Below, piece by piece: positions 22,396 through 34,064 of a stretch of DNA of 64,000 bases (position 1 is its first letter; each line of letters begins with the position of its first letter). The stretch is from positions 5,344,501 to 5,408,500 of the forward strand of contig PUFA01000057.1 of assembly GCA_003508835.1 (NCBI GenBank), in the 5' to 3' direction. The translations under genes were made by a program, and so were the position numbers. This stretch comes from Eonycteris spelaea (taxonomy: Eukaryota; Chordata; Mammalia; Chiroptera; Pteropodidae). The notes beneath the pieces are model-generated. The model saw nothing but the letters and a program-made list of their open reading frames with translations, was not told the origin of the DNA and did not search any database.

Positions 22396-24544
22396 GAAGG
22401 GATTCTTATCTCTCAAAAGGAGTGTTGCCTGGAGAATGGTAATAGGGTTGTTTAATTTAAAAGATCATCAAGGATCAAATCCCACCCTCCTTCTGCCACC
22501 CAGGTCTCTGCATACATGCAGGTTAACTTCTTTTATGGTTCTTAAATGAGTCCCTAATGCATTGTTTGTAAATAGGTAACTGTTCAATGGAAAGAAATGA
22601 GGCCATTTAGTCCAAGGTTTTTTCCTGTTGCTAGTAGGAAATATTCCCAAAGACGCCTCTTAGACCCTCACATTTTATTAGCCAGGATTGCTTAAATCAC
22701 TCACAAGGAGATTCCCCCCTCTTCCTGCCCCTTAAATGCCACCTTCCCTGTGTATATAGTCTTGTGGAGAACGATAAATATGAGAATAGATTTAGATCTT
22801 GTTTTAAGAAAGAAAGGGAGGAGAAGGAAGGAGTTATATAAAGAACCAACACCTGGTCTGGAATTCATTGCCAGGAAGCTTTGGGATGCAGACATTGTGT
22901 CCTTCAGAGTTTGGGGATAAATTCAGTAAATATCACTGGACATCCAAACAATGTTTTTGGAATAATAAGGCTGAGATGTTTTCTAAATTACTGAAAGGAC
23001 TCAAGGCTGTCACCTCGACTTTCATTAAGAAGGCATTGCTTAACCCCTAGAGATAATCTAGAATAAACTACACTCTTGGAGACAGTAGCAAGTCCATGGA
23101 CTAGGGGATATTTGTGGCTGATAATATTATATTGAAAGTGAGAGAGTAGAAATTCTTCCAGTTTCCACTCATATGAAGAACAGAAGGGTACTTACCCTAA
23201 CTGGCTTCAGTTTTGTCTTTGAAAAACAGCCTTCTGTGGCAGACAAAATCTGCTAGTCTCTTCCATGTACAGGATAAATGATTGCACAAACCTCCCATCT
23301 CCCTTTGCTCTGATACTCTGCCTCCCACAATGCCTGCAAGCAACCTTCTAATAATTGCTTTCAACTACCTTAATCATGTGAAAGAGAATTCGAGCATTTT
23401 GAATACTGAAAAAACATCTCTTCTACTGCCAATTAATAAACTGGAATCATTGTGACATACGTATTATTTTTTGATGGTTGAGTTTGTTGTGATCAGAAGT
23501 GGAAAATGTTCTGAATGTTCACAGATGAAGACCAGACCACACAGCCCATGTTTCCATGCCAATGGCAGAAACCTTGGAGGTCCTGCAGGGCAATAGGCCT
23601 GCCACCATGAGCTTGGCTTCCCCTATTACTTTCCCTCCCTTCCCCTAGTGCTTGATCATCACTGTCTTGGGACAGGGCTCTGGGAGCTGAACGGCTCAAA
23701 ACTGAGTTTGCTGCTGTGGGGAAGTTTCCTAATCCTCCTGCCACATTCCCCTGTGTTATCATGCTACCCCAGCGTCAGATTCTCAGTTCCCTAGCCTTGC
23801 CTGTGGGCTGTGCAGACTTGAAGATTGATAAATTTGCTGAGCTGCAGGGAGCTCTGCAGAACTCTGGCCCCCTGAGGACATCAATTTGACTATCCCATAT
23901 CCTTTTAGTATAATTGAATATCAGAATAACAGATGGAGAGCTGGGGAAAATGAATGGCATTTTCACCTTCAGCAAGTGGGGATAGGCTTTGTGGAAAAAG
24001 GAAGGGTTCAGATTTCAAGATTTTAAGATTTTTAAAATTTTAGGTCAGTTTGATGTCTGCTCTTCTTAACAGTTTGGAGAGAACTATTTGGCAAGTACAT
24101 CATAATTTCTCAATTCTGGTTTCTAAAAATTCTTTTAATGGGAATTAACATAGATCCATTGAAGGAGGACCTCAAAGACTGACTTTAGGGACCAGGAAAG
24201 ATTTCTGAGATAGTGGTTAAAACACTTGCTTAGACATTAACTCACCATTATCATTCTAAGTCACCTTGACTTGCTCACAAATACTAAAATATTTGCCCTA
24301 CCTACATTACCATGTATGAGACTTTGATTAAGTTGATCTTCTCATTATTTGTCCTCCTCCAAGTAAAGCATCTTTTCTCTTAGGAAGCCCGCTCCCCAAC
24401 TCTTGGTCCCTGGGTTCAGGTGAAAAGACTCCCTCTGCCTTCGGCCTTAGCAGTAAGCAGATGGTCCACTACTGGCCATCAGTGTATTTTGTGGATCTTC
24501 CAAGAAGTTAGAAGGGAGGAAAAAGTTTCCTTCAACCCTCTTAG
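22396..24544. other. No gene recognised
   Basis: About 2.1 kb without an element I can name. Short frames at 22468-22650, 22701-22895, 23493-23762 and 23775-23975 (minus) and 22868-23050 (plus) have no recognisable domain. Confidence 0.45.
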
Positions 24545-25005
24545 GGTCTCTTGCTTTGTCTGAAAATTAAACTGGCAAAAGATAGATTAATAAGAGAAAA
24601 GTATACACATTTTACTAAGTTTTTACATGTACACGGGAGCCTTCACAAAAGAATGAAGGCCCGAAAAGTGACCAGAGCAGGAAGCTTTTATACCTCATAG
24701 ATAAAGAAATAATGAATTTGTGAACAACTGAAAAGACACAGAGGTTTGAACTAGGAGTGGTAAATGGCAGAGAAGTAACTAGAAAGATAAAGGTGAACAT
24801 AACAAGCCTTGTCTGCAGTTTCCTCTGGTGTGGTCTCTGGTCTAATAGAAGTTGATCTGTAGTAAAAGAATTATTTCCTACCTTTAGGCAGGAAGAAGCA
24901 GCTTTTTCTACATTTACTATGTTATAATTGCCACCAGCTCAAAATAATTTTTATGCCAAAAAGGTATATTCTGGGTGACATGTTTGATTTCCCTTCAATA
25001 CTGGT
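24545..25005 (-). mobile_element. Solo LTR, family X copy 2
   Basis: Companion of 20690-21205, with the same ordered blocks and the same strand. The left block 'gtctgaaaattaaactggcaaaag' is better preserved here. On the minus strand the element would begin near 'tgaagggaaatcaaac' (plus about 25000). A TATA-like 'gcttttataccTC' lies at 24684-24696. Confidence 0.6.
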
Positions 25006-25580
25006 CCAGCAATGGGAGCAGGACCCAAGTTAGGAGCCTCATACTTAATTCTAAGACTCTTCTTGTACCACCTGGAAAAGAGAAGCCCTCTTTCCTATGG
25101 TATTGCTAGTTGTAAAAAGGATGCAAGCTTGAAGATACTGTGGCCAACCTAAGAATACAATAATGGAGGCTGGCAAGTTCAAAATCTCAGGGCGGGTCAT
25201 CAAGCTGGAAACCCAAGGAAAAGCTAACGGTACATATCAAGTCCAAAGGCTGTTTAATGGCAGAATTTCTCCCATTCTCAGGGACGTCAATTTTTGTTCT
25301 TTTTAGTCCCAATTGATCAAATAAAGCCCACCCACATTATGGAGGCTATCTGCTTTACTCAAAGTTTAGGACTTTGAATGTAAATCTCATCCCAAAACAC
25401 CCTCACACACATATATCCAGAATAAAGCTTAACTAAATATCTCAGTACTGTGGACCAGCCAAATTGACACATAAAGTTAACCATTACAAGTCTTTATCAA
25501 AACCTGTAGGGCCCCCGTGATTAGGCCCTAGTCTCCAACCTTCCTTCCCACTACCCTCCTATTAGATAATTGTGCTCAAT
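25006..25580. repeat. Old interspersed repeat text, family unnamed
   Basis: 'ggaggctggcaagttcaaaatc', 'gactttgaatgtaaatctcatccc' and 'gccaaattgacacataaagttaaccattac' are in the order of a common mammalian repeat, but I cannot name it safely. No coding content. Confidence 0.4.
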
Positions 25581-25584
25581 CTAG

Positions 25585-25746
25585 ACTAGTGGTTCTTAAA
25601 CTTTCCTGTGCAACACGATCACATGGAGGGCTTTAAAAAATAGATATCTAGCCCCCAACCCAGAGTTCATGATTCAGTAATTTTGAGGTAGAGCCTAGAA
25701 TTTGTAAATCTAAAAATTGCCCAGGTGATAAAAACCACTGTTCTAG
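25585..25746. mobile_element. MER5-type DNA transposon
   Basis: 'agtggttcttaaactttcctgtgcaa', 'atcacatggagggcttt', 'tagcccccaacccagagttcatgattcagtaa' and 'gtgataaaaaccactgttctag' follow the MER5A/B (hAT-Charlie) consensus with complementary ends. Confidence 0.8.
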
Positions 25747-26059
25747 ACATACTGGTCTTGATATTTCTCAATAAATAAAACTCTTCCAATCTAGGGCCTT
25801 CAAAGTGGATGTTCTTCCCGCCAGGAAGATTTTTTGCCTGGATATTTACATGTAATTGGTGTTGATAAATACTTAAAGACTGATTCTTCAAAAAAATAAT
25901 GCCCCGTTTCATAGCATTTTCTGATTTCTGGCACGCAAATTCTCTCACCATATTGCTGACTTTAAGCTATCAAATGTGGCGTCACTAAATGTGAAGTTGG
26001 AAAGAGATGTGCCCCATTGGTTCTCAGGAGACAATATGAGCTAGCTCAGAGAAACCAAT

Positions 26060-26475
26060 GTTTGAGTGACTTCTTCATGTCTCTGCTTAATGTCACTTCC
26101 TCAGAGAGAGCATCCCTGATCACCATATAAAACAGTACAACCATCTCTTAATCATTGCCTCTTCTCTTATTTTAGTTCACTGCACTTATCTCTACCTATG
26201 ATGGATTTCTGTTTTTAAGTTTTCATTGTCCCCTACTGAGTCAAATCTTCGAGAAGGCAGAATTTCTGTCTTATTTCATGCTGTACCCTCAGTGTCTAGA
26301 AGGATGCCTGCCACAGAATAAGTGATCAATAACTACTGGTTGAATATAAAAATAAATGAATTTATGTTTGTATTTGTTCATTGTCTGTCTCCCCCAATAT
26401 TCCCTGAAATGTAATTCCATGTGAGTAAGGAGTTTGTCTAGTTTTGTTCACCACTGTGTCATCCATGCATGCAAG
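26060..26475 (+). mobile_element. L2 LINE 3' end
   Basis: 'cacttcctcagagagagcatccctgatcacc', 'ctaccctcagtgtctagaaggatgcctgccacagaataagtgatcaataac' in pieces, and the 'tgaat' tail follow the L2 3' region. A second partial L2 end continues at 26380-26475 ('ctgtctcccccaa', 'gttcaccactgtgtcatcc'). Confidence 0.8.
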
Positions 26476-27950
26476 TAAAAATAGATAGCATTTGAATGAT
26501 TTAATTCACCAAGCTGTGGGGAGAATAACATGAGAGAGTGTATTTAAAGTGCTAAGAAAGAGGGAAATTGTGATGCAAATGTAAAAGGAGCTTCACACCT
26601 ACCTGGTCTCTAAACATGTGTAAGAAAATGTTCTGGCCCTATTAGGGAGGAATAGAGATAGAAAAGTTTTGAAACATCTGTCTCATTTAGAATTCCATTA
26701 ACCGTGGGAGAAAATGAACACTTTGTTTTAAGTCAAATCTTTGTCTCAGTCTGCTCCTGGGACAACCCACATGAGACATAGGGCTAAGGGTTATGGTTAC
26801 ATGTTTTGCTTGCTAATCTTTAGGAACTTAACAGTTAGGGATGCTAAGACCTTCACACAAGTTTTGAAAGCACAAGACTGACAAGGCTAAATGCCTCCAA
26901 AGAAGTGTCTGTAACATATATAGAGGAAAATCCAGTCTAAGAAGACAGAACTTTTCAAAGTGTTCAGAGGATCGAGAGCAGATACCCAGTTCCCTCTATC
27001 TCTGTATGAGTTAGTTGTCTTGTCAGACAGTGTCCCTGAAAAGGCAAAGCTGTTCTGGGAACCTGGTAGGTGTCAGCTCAAGAAATATGGGCAGCTCATC
27101 TGCATATCTTTTAGTGACCTTCCAGAATGACAGCCAAGCTACCAGCGCTTCCCTGTTTGCAAATGATAGAAATCTCATTTCTGGGGATGGCAGGATTGAT
27201 GTGGCAGCTGCAGTGCCATTAGACCTGGAAGATGCTCTGTTCTCATTACTGTCTCCTGGCAACATAGCACCAGATGCTGCCGTGAATATTAATGAACCTC
27301 ATTCATATAACCTTAGTGCCTTACTCCAGCTCCTCCAGGCTGCAGCTAGAAACTGCTGCTATCTGCTTCTATGGTCTCCATCTCAACAAAATCTTTCCTT
27401 TTTATCCTCCTGTCTGAGAAAATATTATTAATGAGATTTTTATCTAAGAAGAGGATTTCTACTTCTCTATGGAGACACACTCTTTCTAAGACATACCTCA
27501 TTTTCTAAGAAAGATAACGGCACTCCCTTTCTGCTGGAGCTTGTCAATGATTGTTTTCATTGACTTTATCTGCTGAGTGGAATGTGTAATTTGTCTAATA
27601 TCTTTCTTCTTCATGAGCAAGGTTTAAAAATAAATGTGAAATTGGGCAAAGGGGGAAATTACATATTACTAAACTTTCAATGAGTTTCATTGTTTTTATC
27701 AGTTTCCAACAAGTTCAGAGCTGGAGTGATATGTGTAACAGCAGTAGTCACTCCAGGCTCACCTGTCTGACTTCCTTTGGCTTCTTATGCTAAGAGGCAT
27801 AACTCTCTTTGCCTTTTACTTTATACCAGATATTGACCAGTGGTTGTTCTTGAAAGTAATTCAAGGCAATATAAAAATAGAATCTTACTCTTTCCTTCCC
27901 CTGCCTTTCCCTTCACCTAATATTTAGTGAGAGAGATAATTAGTGGTTTT
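26476..27950. other. Repeat-free stretch, no confirmed gene
   Basis: No transposon is recognised for about 1.5 kb, unusual in this window. It holds the longest ATG frame of the window (27015-27431), described separately. The rest shows no splice, promoter or RNA signal I can support. Confidence 0.45.
27015..27431 (+). other. Unrecognised 138-codon open frame
   Basis: The longest ATG-to-stop frame in the window. The predicted product is rich in Ser, Leu, Ala and Asn, with a leucine-rich segment 'LSALLQLLQAAARNCCYLLLW' near residues 98-118. I see no known domain, signal peptide or catalytic motif. The opposite strand is also open for 80 codons (27023-27265), which suggests skewed base composition rather than coding. 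GC is higher than in the flanks. It may be chance or a conserved non-coding element; I assign no function. Confidence 0.15.
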
Positions 27951-27954
27951 AGAG

Positions 27955-28188
27955 CACAAATTTTAGAGAGAGCCAGGACACTGTATGGCTCCTGGCTCTG
28001 TTATAACTAGTTGTGGAATCCTGGGCATGTTGCTCTATCACGCACAGCTTAAGTTTCATATCTGAAAAATTTAACTAAATCCACTGACCTTCTCAAATTG
28101 TCAATAAGTTAAATGACATCAGGCATGTGAAATACTTAGTCCAATGTCTGTATACAGTAAGGACTCAATAAATGATGGCCTGGTATCA
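27955..28188 (+). mobile_element. MIR SINE
   Basis: 'tagtggttttagagcacaaattttagag', 'ggctcctggctctg', 'gtggaatcctgggcatgtt', 'aagtttcatatctgaaaa' and 'caataaatgatgg' are the MIR blocks in order. Near full length, strongly diverged in the middle. Confidence 0.8.
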
Positions 28189-28239
28189 TAGGTTGTTTAA
28201 TCAATGGCCCTCAGTGAAACATGTCTTCTGATAATCGAC

Positions 28240-28390
28240 ACCACTCACAGTGAGTCTGATGTGGCCATGTGACTTGTTTTCACCAATTGGATATCATCAA
28301 ATGTGACTGAATTAGAGGCTTAATAAGTGTGTATGCATTGGGGCTTCCCTTCTGGGAAGCCGCTACCACCACATAAGGAGTTAATAAGAA
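28240..28390 (+). mobile_element. MLT1-type LTR, 5' segment (split)
   Basis: 'gatgtggccatgtgacttgttttcaccaattgg', 'gcattggggcttcccttctgggaa' and 'ctaccaccacataaggag' follow the MLT1 middle region. It resumes after an insertion. Confidence 0.65.
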
Positions 28391-28785
28391 AAATTCAACC
28401 AACTAAATTTTAAAGACCTATTTGGCTTTGTTGAATAATTCATGAATTGGGCAACACTCCATCCAACAAGCAAAAAGAAGCTCCATATTTTTGCAGAAAG
28501 GAAAAGTTTTTTAAAGGCAGAGAGGGAGCAGAAAAAAAGAAAGTTATCAGCAAAGAATGCATTGTTTTAGGCAAAGTCCCTCTCTTAAGAGGAAGGAGTC
28601 TATTATTGGATTACCTCCAGGAAATTCCAGGTTTGCTGGTTACAGGTCACAACTGTAATTGGAAGGTTAAAACTGTAATTAGGTTTTGTACTAACTTTTG
28701 GTTTGCTGCCAGTGAGGCCTAATACAAGTGACTCCATTTGGGCTTGTTGTCTCCTTTTTAATAGAAGGAAGCTCAATCTAGTTCC
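28391..28785 (-). mobile_element. LTR-like insertion in an MLT1
   Basis: About 395 bases separate the two MLT1 halves. On the minus strand there is an orderly LTR-like text, with 'caggaattt..ggaggtaatcc' central blocks and a T/A-rich end near plus 28395. The 91-codon plus frame inside it (28447-28722) is an antisense chance frame. Family not assigned. Confidence 0.5.
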
Positions 28786-28985
28786 CCGGAGAATGAAGGA
28801 CCACATGGAAAGAGAGGCCCAGCCAGTCCTGAACTATATACAGCTGCATTAAGTGAGTCCAAGAGAGACCAGCTCAGGGTAGAAAGACCACAAAGCTAAC
28901 CAAGAAATTTTGAGAAAAAAAATTTTTTTAGAAAATTAAGTCACTAAGCTTTGGAGCCATTTGTTATGCAGCAAAGGCTAACTAG
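28786..28985 (+). mobile_element. MLT1-type LTR, 3' segment (split)
   Basis: 'gaccacatggaaagagaggcccagcc' in pieces and 'gtcactaagctttggagccatttgttatgcagca' are the MLT1 3' blocks continuing from 28390. Confidence 0.65.
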
Positions 28986-29019
28986 TAAACCTAATGGCTG
29001 TTACTTTCATAACTGTTGT

Positions 29020-29130
29020 CTTATTTAAACTGCACAATAATCTCATTAGGTTGGTGATCTTATTTTTCACTTTACCGACAACGAAATGAAGGTTCAGGGA
29101 CATCAGGTAGTGGTCTCCTTGATTGCTCAG
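29020..29130 (-). mobile_element. MIR/L2-type fragment
   Basis: 'actgcacaataatctcattaggt' and 'cactttaccgacaacgaaatgaaggttcagg' resemble the reverse complement of the MIR core with many changes. Confidence 0.55.
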
Positions 29131-29756
29131 ATCCTTAAAATAGTTGGTGAAAAAGAAGTGCAAGGGACAAAGCATATTTAAACACTGTTTTTAGATAAGA
29201 AGTCTTTTCACTCAGGTAGAATCTTATGTTGAATCTCTTGGCATTTGTTAGCTTTTCTAACATACAATCAAGAAAGCATAATTGAGCTGCAGATATGAAC
29301 TGACAAACGTAGGTCTCCTCTCCTGCCTTAACGAAGAAGACTAGCAACAGTTTCTCATCTGACATTGCTGGTCCCCATTGATGGCTTTGCAGATGCACTG
29401 GTGCCACTTTCCAGGCTGATGGAGAAATGTAAGTTTCTGGCAACTGCTGTTCCTGAGAGTTTAGATGCAAAACAGCAGCTTAGATGCAGGAAAATTTTTC
29501 ATATGTTTTCTTACCCCTCATTCTGGGCTGATTTTATCTCTCAGTGGAATAGGTTACTACACACCCAAATGGCTTTCAAATTTTCATTATTAGAAACACA
29601 TTATTTTTCGTTAAACTTTGTAGTCTTTAAAGTTTCCTAGAAAGTTCAATATCTCCAAAAGAACAACCCATCAATCTAGTTAATTTCTCACTGTGAAATG
29701 GAACATATGACAAATTTATACTGGTGGGAAACCAATGCTGATGCAAAGATCTAGAA

Positions 29757-30070
29757 GAGCACCATCCAATAGAAATACAAAGTGAGTCACAGATGTAATT
29801 AAAAATTTTCTACTACTACATTAAAAAGTATAAAGAAACAGGTGGAATTAATCATTTTTATTTAATCCTATTCTAAACTCTTTCACCATATTATAAACAT
29901 TAAAAAATTTTAATGAGATATTTTACATTATTTTTTCTTACCAACCATTCAAAATCTTGTGTGTGTTTTACACTTATGGCACATTTTGGTTCTGTCTCAC
30001 ACTTCTAGTGTTCAGTAGCCATGAGGCTAGTGGCAACCATGGACTGGAGATCTAGCTTACTGCATTGTAA
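29757..30070. mobile_element. hAT-type nonautonomous DNA transposon
   Basis: Starts 'gcaccatccaatagaaatac' and carries 'gtaattaaaaattttctac', 'aaagaaacaggtggaattaat', 'atgagatattttacatta', 'gtgtgttttacacttatggcacat' and 'cagtagccatgaggctagtggcaacc', the blocks of a common approximately 0.3-0.5-kb mammalian hAT-Charlie-like element. Specific family name not assigned. Confidence 0.7.
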
Positions 30071-32741
30071 AGTCGAGACAGTCATGGTGCACTATATGTA
30101 TTAAATACAACCATAAGTATCAATGCTATACACCTATAAAAAATCCTTTGATGGGTTGAGAATTTTGGTTTAATTTACAATTATTTCCTTTCACAAAATT
30201 TAAAAATACATTTTAATTTAATTTTTATGTTCAACAGTTTCTGGTGATGCTTTTTCAGGCCGTTGGATCTGCAGTGGAGTCCTCTTGCTTGGTAATATCA
30301 TCACCTGACATAGCTCCATTAGGCTGTTTCATGTGGGGGTCACGTCAAACTATCATGTATGTAATGAATCCAGTTATTGGATGATCACTGAACAGCTACT
30401 GATGACAGTTTACAGTGTTCAAAAATTGACTAGAGTGATACATAGCACATGTTGATGGTTATATTGAATTTATTAAGAACATATCACCATATTAAATTTT
30501 ATTAATTAACCTTTTGAATGCTATTTGTTGTAAGTCTGTTGTTTAAATTGGCATTAGCCTCTGGAAACCCTATCTTTATGTTACTCACAGTCAAGGCAAT
30601 AAGAATTGCTTTTACCCAATCAATATTAGCCATCTCCACAGAATTGCCCCCCAAAAAAGCTGTGCTGCTGAGATTGTTATGACAGCTCTGAGGGTCAAGA
30701 AATCTGTGGTGATGGACAGTTCTTACATGGCCTGGAAGATTTCACACCCTAATTTGTCCATGAGAATTAATACCTTCTAACTGCCTCAGAAATCAGGCAG
30801 CCACTTTCCCTGCACTGTGAAACTGTTGAACTGCTTTACAGTTTTCTGGCAGCACTGAGAAAAGAGGACCCTGCAGCAATGCACAGAGAGACTGGGTAGT
30901 ATTCTGTATAAACTGCCACATCTTCATGAAGCACAGTAGTAGAATTGGTAAAAGTGGAAAACCTTCCAAGAATGACTAAAAAGCCTGGTTTTAAAATCAG
31001 CAGAATCCATGCCTTTACAAAGGCAGATGAAGATTTTCATTAATCCATTTGGCGACATTTGTGTTTATTAAGGAAAAGTGCCCTTTCCTCTTGGAGAGAA
31101 GCAGCCCTCCCCAGAGCACATGGTTTGGTGAGTGGACTGTGGCTGGATTTCAGTGTCAATTCAACTTCTTGATAGGATATCCTTGCAGACAGACACTTGT
31201 ACAACTATACATGCTGGCCTTGACTATTGTTAGTTCACATTGCCTCCTAAGACAAAAATGGTACAACAAGGGGGCAGCAATCTAGTTGACTCAAAGGCCA
31301 GTTTTGATAGACTATGATTCATTATTGGGCTATGTATGGTCCATTACTCTGACTTTAAAAGTTAATCAAGAAGAACACTCACCTTTTAAAGTCAGGAAAA
31401 AAAGACTCCAAATGTCTTTAATGTTACTTAGAAACAATGAAACTCAATTTTGACCTCTGCCACACCATGAAAATACATTTCATTTCATTAATATTTATGC
31501 ATTTTCCCTGGAGCAATTGAATATATCACATATCACAAGACTAAATTACATTTATTCCCAAAATTTAAAACTGGAATTTGAGCCAAGAGAACCCAGAAAG
31601 GAAGGAATGATTTCTGACCACTGTCCAAATGAATTACAGTGTTCCCAAGTGAGGACATGACCCTTAAGACCAGAAGAATACACACATTTACCCGATGAAT
31701 GAAGAAATAACCCTGAAAACATGTACAGTTCATTTTCTCTGGCTTTCATCAGAGAATAAACAATTCCCAAAGAATGGTAAAAAACAGAGAAAATATACAT
31801 TCCCCATGTGTTAGAGCAGATGGCTTATGGAAACTCAATGAACTGATGATAAAATACACACCCACACTATTGACACTTATTGGTGTAAAGAGAATTTTGA
31901 AAATCTAATTGGCCTTGATGATGGAGAGACAATCATTTGGCTTTATTACTCTAACTGAAAATGAAAAGGGAACTTGTTCTATAGTTTCTGAAAGAATTTA
32001 GAAATACCCAGACATTTTCTATAATTGCATCATTACTTTTGGTGAAAATGACAGATCAGGAAATCTTCATATTCTTATACAATTCCTGGAATAGTAAACA
32101 CTGCCTTTACTCTCTACCTGTCACACAGACACACAAACATTCACTTCAGTCTGTCATAATTTAATGTCATAATTACTTTAAGTGTAATTCTCTCCTTCAC
32201 ATTCTGTGGTCATAACCTGAACTTATGCCTAGAAATGAGTAAAGACAAAGCTGCCTTTTCATCTGACTTTGCTCTTAGGAGTTCAGAAAAGCTCCATTTT
32301 CAGCTGCTGTATGTAGCAGACACCATTGGTGCCTTGCCCACATCCTATTGCACTCACTGTTCTAATACCTGTTGAGAGAATTTTTCTGCAAGATTGCTGT
32401 TCTCTACCTGATAATTTTGTCTCAGCCTGTGCATGGTCCAAGACAAAATACTAAAGAGTTAATGCCATCAGTTGTATGACTTAGCAATAAATGAGAGTTG
32501 GAGGACCAATGCCTCAGCTTCCTCAGCCCTTGAATGGAAGAATTTTGAATCATGCTCTAGACGGTATTCTCTAGAAGCTTACAGAGAAGGGTTGTTAGAT
32601 AAACATAAAATGTCTAGTTAAATTTGAATTTCAGATACACAATGAATGATTGTTTAGTTAAGTGTTTGCTAAATATTACGTGGGATAGTCCTAAACTAAA
32701 AAAATGATTTGTTCCTTGTCAAACATTAAAACTTAATATAG
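30071..32741. other. No gene recognised; possible decayed minus-strand reading frames
   Basis: No transposon is recognised with confidence. On the minus strand between about 31020 and 30540 several open segments of 30-85 codons lie in changing frames, for example from plus 30770 down to 30540. They could be a very old processed pseudogene, but I recognise no protein. Frames at 31049-31285 and 31533-31800 are unsupported. Confidence 0.3.
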
Positions 32742-33310
32742 TGTTTTTTCTTCAGACTATGAAACAATACCTTTCATTATGTATGTTATTTTTAAAATCA
32801 TTTCCTCAATTTGTCCATACACAGGCAAAAATAAGGGTACTGTTTAACATATTAGAACTTGCAAAACTGATCATTGCCTAGAGAAGAGAAAATTATCCCT
32901 AAAACATGCTTAACCAAGAGGCCAATTCATCTGCTGACCTCCAACAACATTGAGATGAACATGATAGACAGACTGCCCCCATCTGAGCCTCATTCACCAC
33001 CATTATTCAAAAATTCTTCTTCAGGCCCATATCAGCAGCACATTTCTTGCCAACAATCATTAAAAGTTCAAAAAGACTTTCATCATCATCTTCTGCTGTA
33101 GAAATCTTGGATATATGCTTCTTGGTATCACCAGAAAATGTGTTGGTACTTGAGGAAAAATTTCATGGAAAGCAAGATCCTGGTCATCCTCAAAAGTTAT
33201 TTTTGCTGGGATTTCCTTGTGATCAATCTTCTTGAAGGAAAATCATGTCACGACCCACACAGGTGGCCTAAGCCTTGATGATATAATTTGCCATCTCATT
33301 CTCCCTCCTA
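32742..33310 (-). pseudogene. HINT1P: HINT1 processed pseudogene
   Basis: Intronless decayed copy of HINT1, a small cytosolic/nuclear purine nucleoside phosphoramidase of the HIT family. ATG at 33294, stop at 32910-32912: 385 bases against 381 for the 126-codon human gene. Recognisable, in order: '[19 protein letters not shown]' with '[11 protein letters not shown]', then '[10 protein letters not shown]', then the HIT motif region 'QSVYHVHLNV'. The third histidine of the HxHxH motif is Asn. A stop follows codon 7 and frameshifts lie between the blocks. The 3'UTR is retained, with text matching the gene's 3'UTR and ending in an A-run (plus T-run 32743-32751). The absence of introns plus the tail indicates L1-mediated retroposition. 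No protein expected. Confidence 0.88.
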
Positions 33311-33499
33311 CATGGCCTAGGTGGGAAAAACTCTGGAGCAGGGTAAATAATTTTTTTTCTTGCTAAATTTGGCCACCCTATTCCTGAGGAGTGAAACCCC
33401 AGTTTCCCACATGGTGACCTGCTGATATTGCAGGCTGTTTTGGCCTCTTTCCCTGTATTATTTCACCTCTCTCCTACCGATGCTTCCTAAGATTTTCCT
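33311..33499. other. No gene recognised
   Basis: A short spacer between the pseudogene and an old repeat. Confidence 0.4.
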
Positions 33500-33800
33500 G
33501 CCACCTTAGGTCAGGTTTCCTAGAAGTAGTCGAGATGATATTCTTACACAAATGATACACTGAGAGCATGCTCTTAGGAGAAACCTGAAAACATACCAGG
33601 GAAGCAGGAAAGGCAGGGGAAGGAGGTGAGTAAGGGCGTGATTTTGTAACAAGTGTACTTTCAGCCAGATCCCGTAGGGAGCTCTGGAGCATGATTAATA
33701 TCACAAGGTTGTTTTACCTTGAGTCCAAAAGGTCTGGCCTTTTGCCACTCCCCACCTCCACCCCCACCCCCAATAGTCAGTTGTTAGCAATGGCCTACCC
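33500..33800 (+). repeat. Old dispersed repeat, copy B
   Basis: Same ordered blocks as copies A and C: 'tcaggtttcctagaagtag', 'aggagaaacctgaaaa', 'gtagggagctctggagcatga', 'ttttaccttgagtcc', 'ggccttttgcca' and a C/A-rich patch at 33753-33772 before 'gtcagttgttagcaatggc'. Confidence 0.5.
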
Positions 33801-33929
33801 AGATCAGTGCAAGGTCAAGGTATGTGGGAAAAGCAACTAACATCTACAACAACTTCCAAGCAGCTTAGGTCTTTGTCTAGGGTTTGTTTCTGGACAGCTG
33901 AACCTAAAACACTAACTTTAGTAAAATCC

Positions 33930-34064
33930 TTGATGGCTTCTAATTCCTTAAGGATAATCATTTTCCTAAGGACTAAATTCTATGACTCCCTTGAGGGCTA
34001 GAACTGCAAGTTATTTATAATACTTCATACATAATAATTGGTCCATAAATATTTGTTGAATTGA
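33930..34064 (+). mobile_element. L2-type 3' end
   Basis: 'tgactcccttgagggctagaactg' and 'aattggtccataaatatttgttgaattga' are the last blocks of an L2 element. Confidence 0.55.

Noticed and set aside
20690..25005. A complete provirus with paired LTRs
   Set aside because: The sequence between the two LTR-like copies contains older and opposite-strand elements and no recognisable gag or pol.
27023..27265. 80-codon minus-strand frame opposite the 138-codon plus frame
   Set aside because: It overlaps the plus frame completely and has no domain. Dual openness points to base composition rather than a gene.
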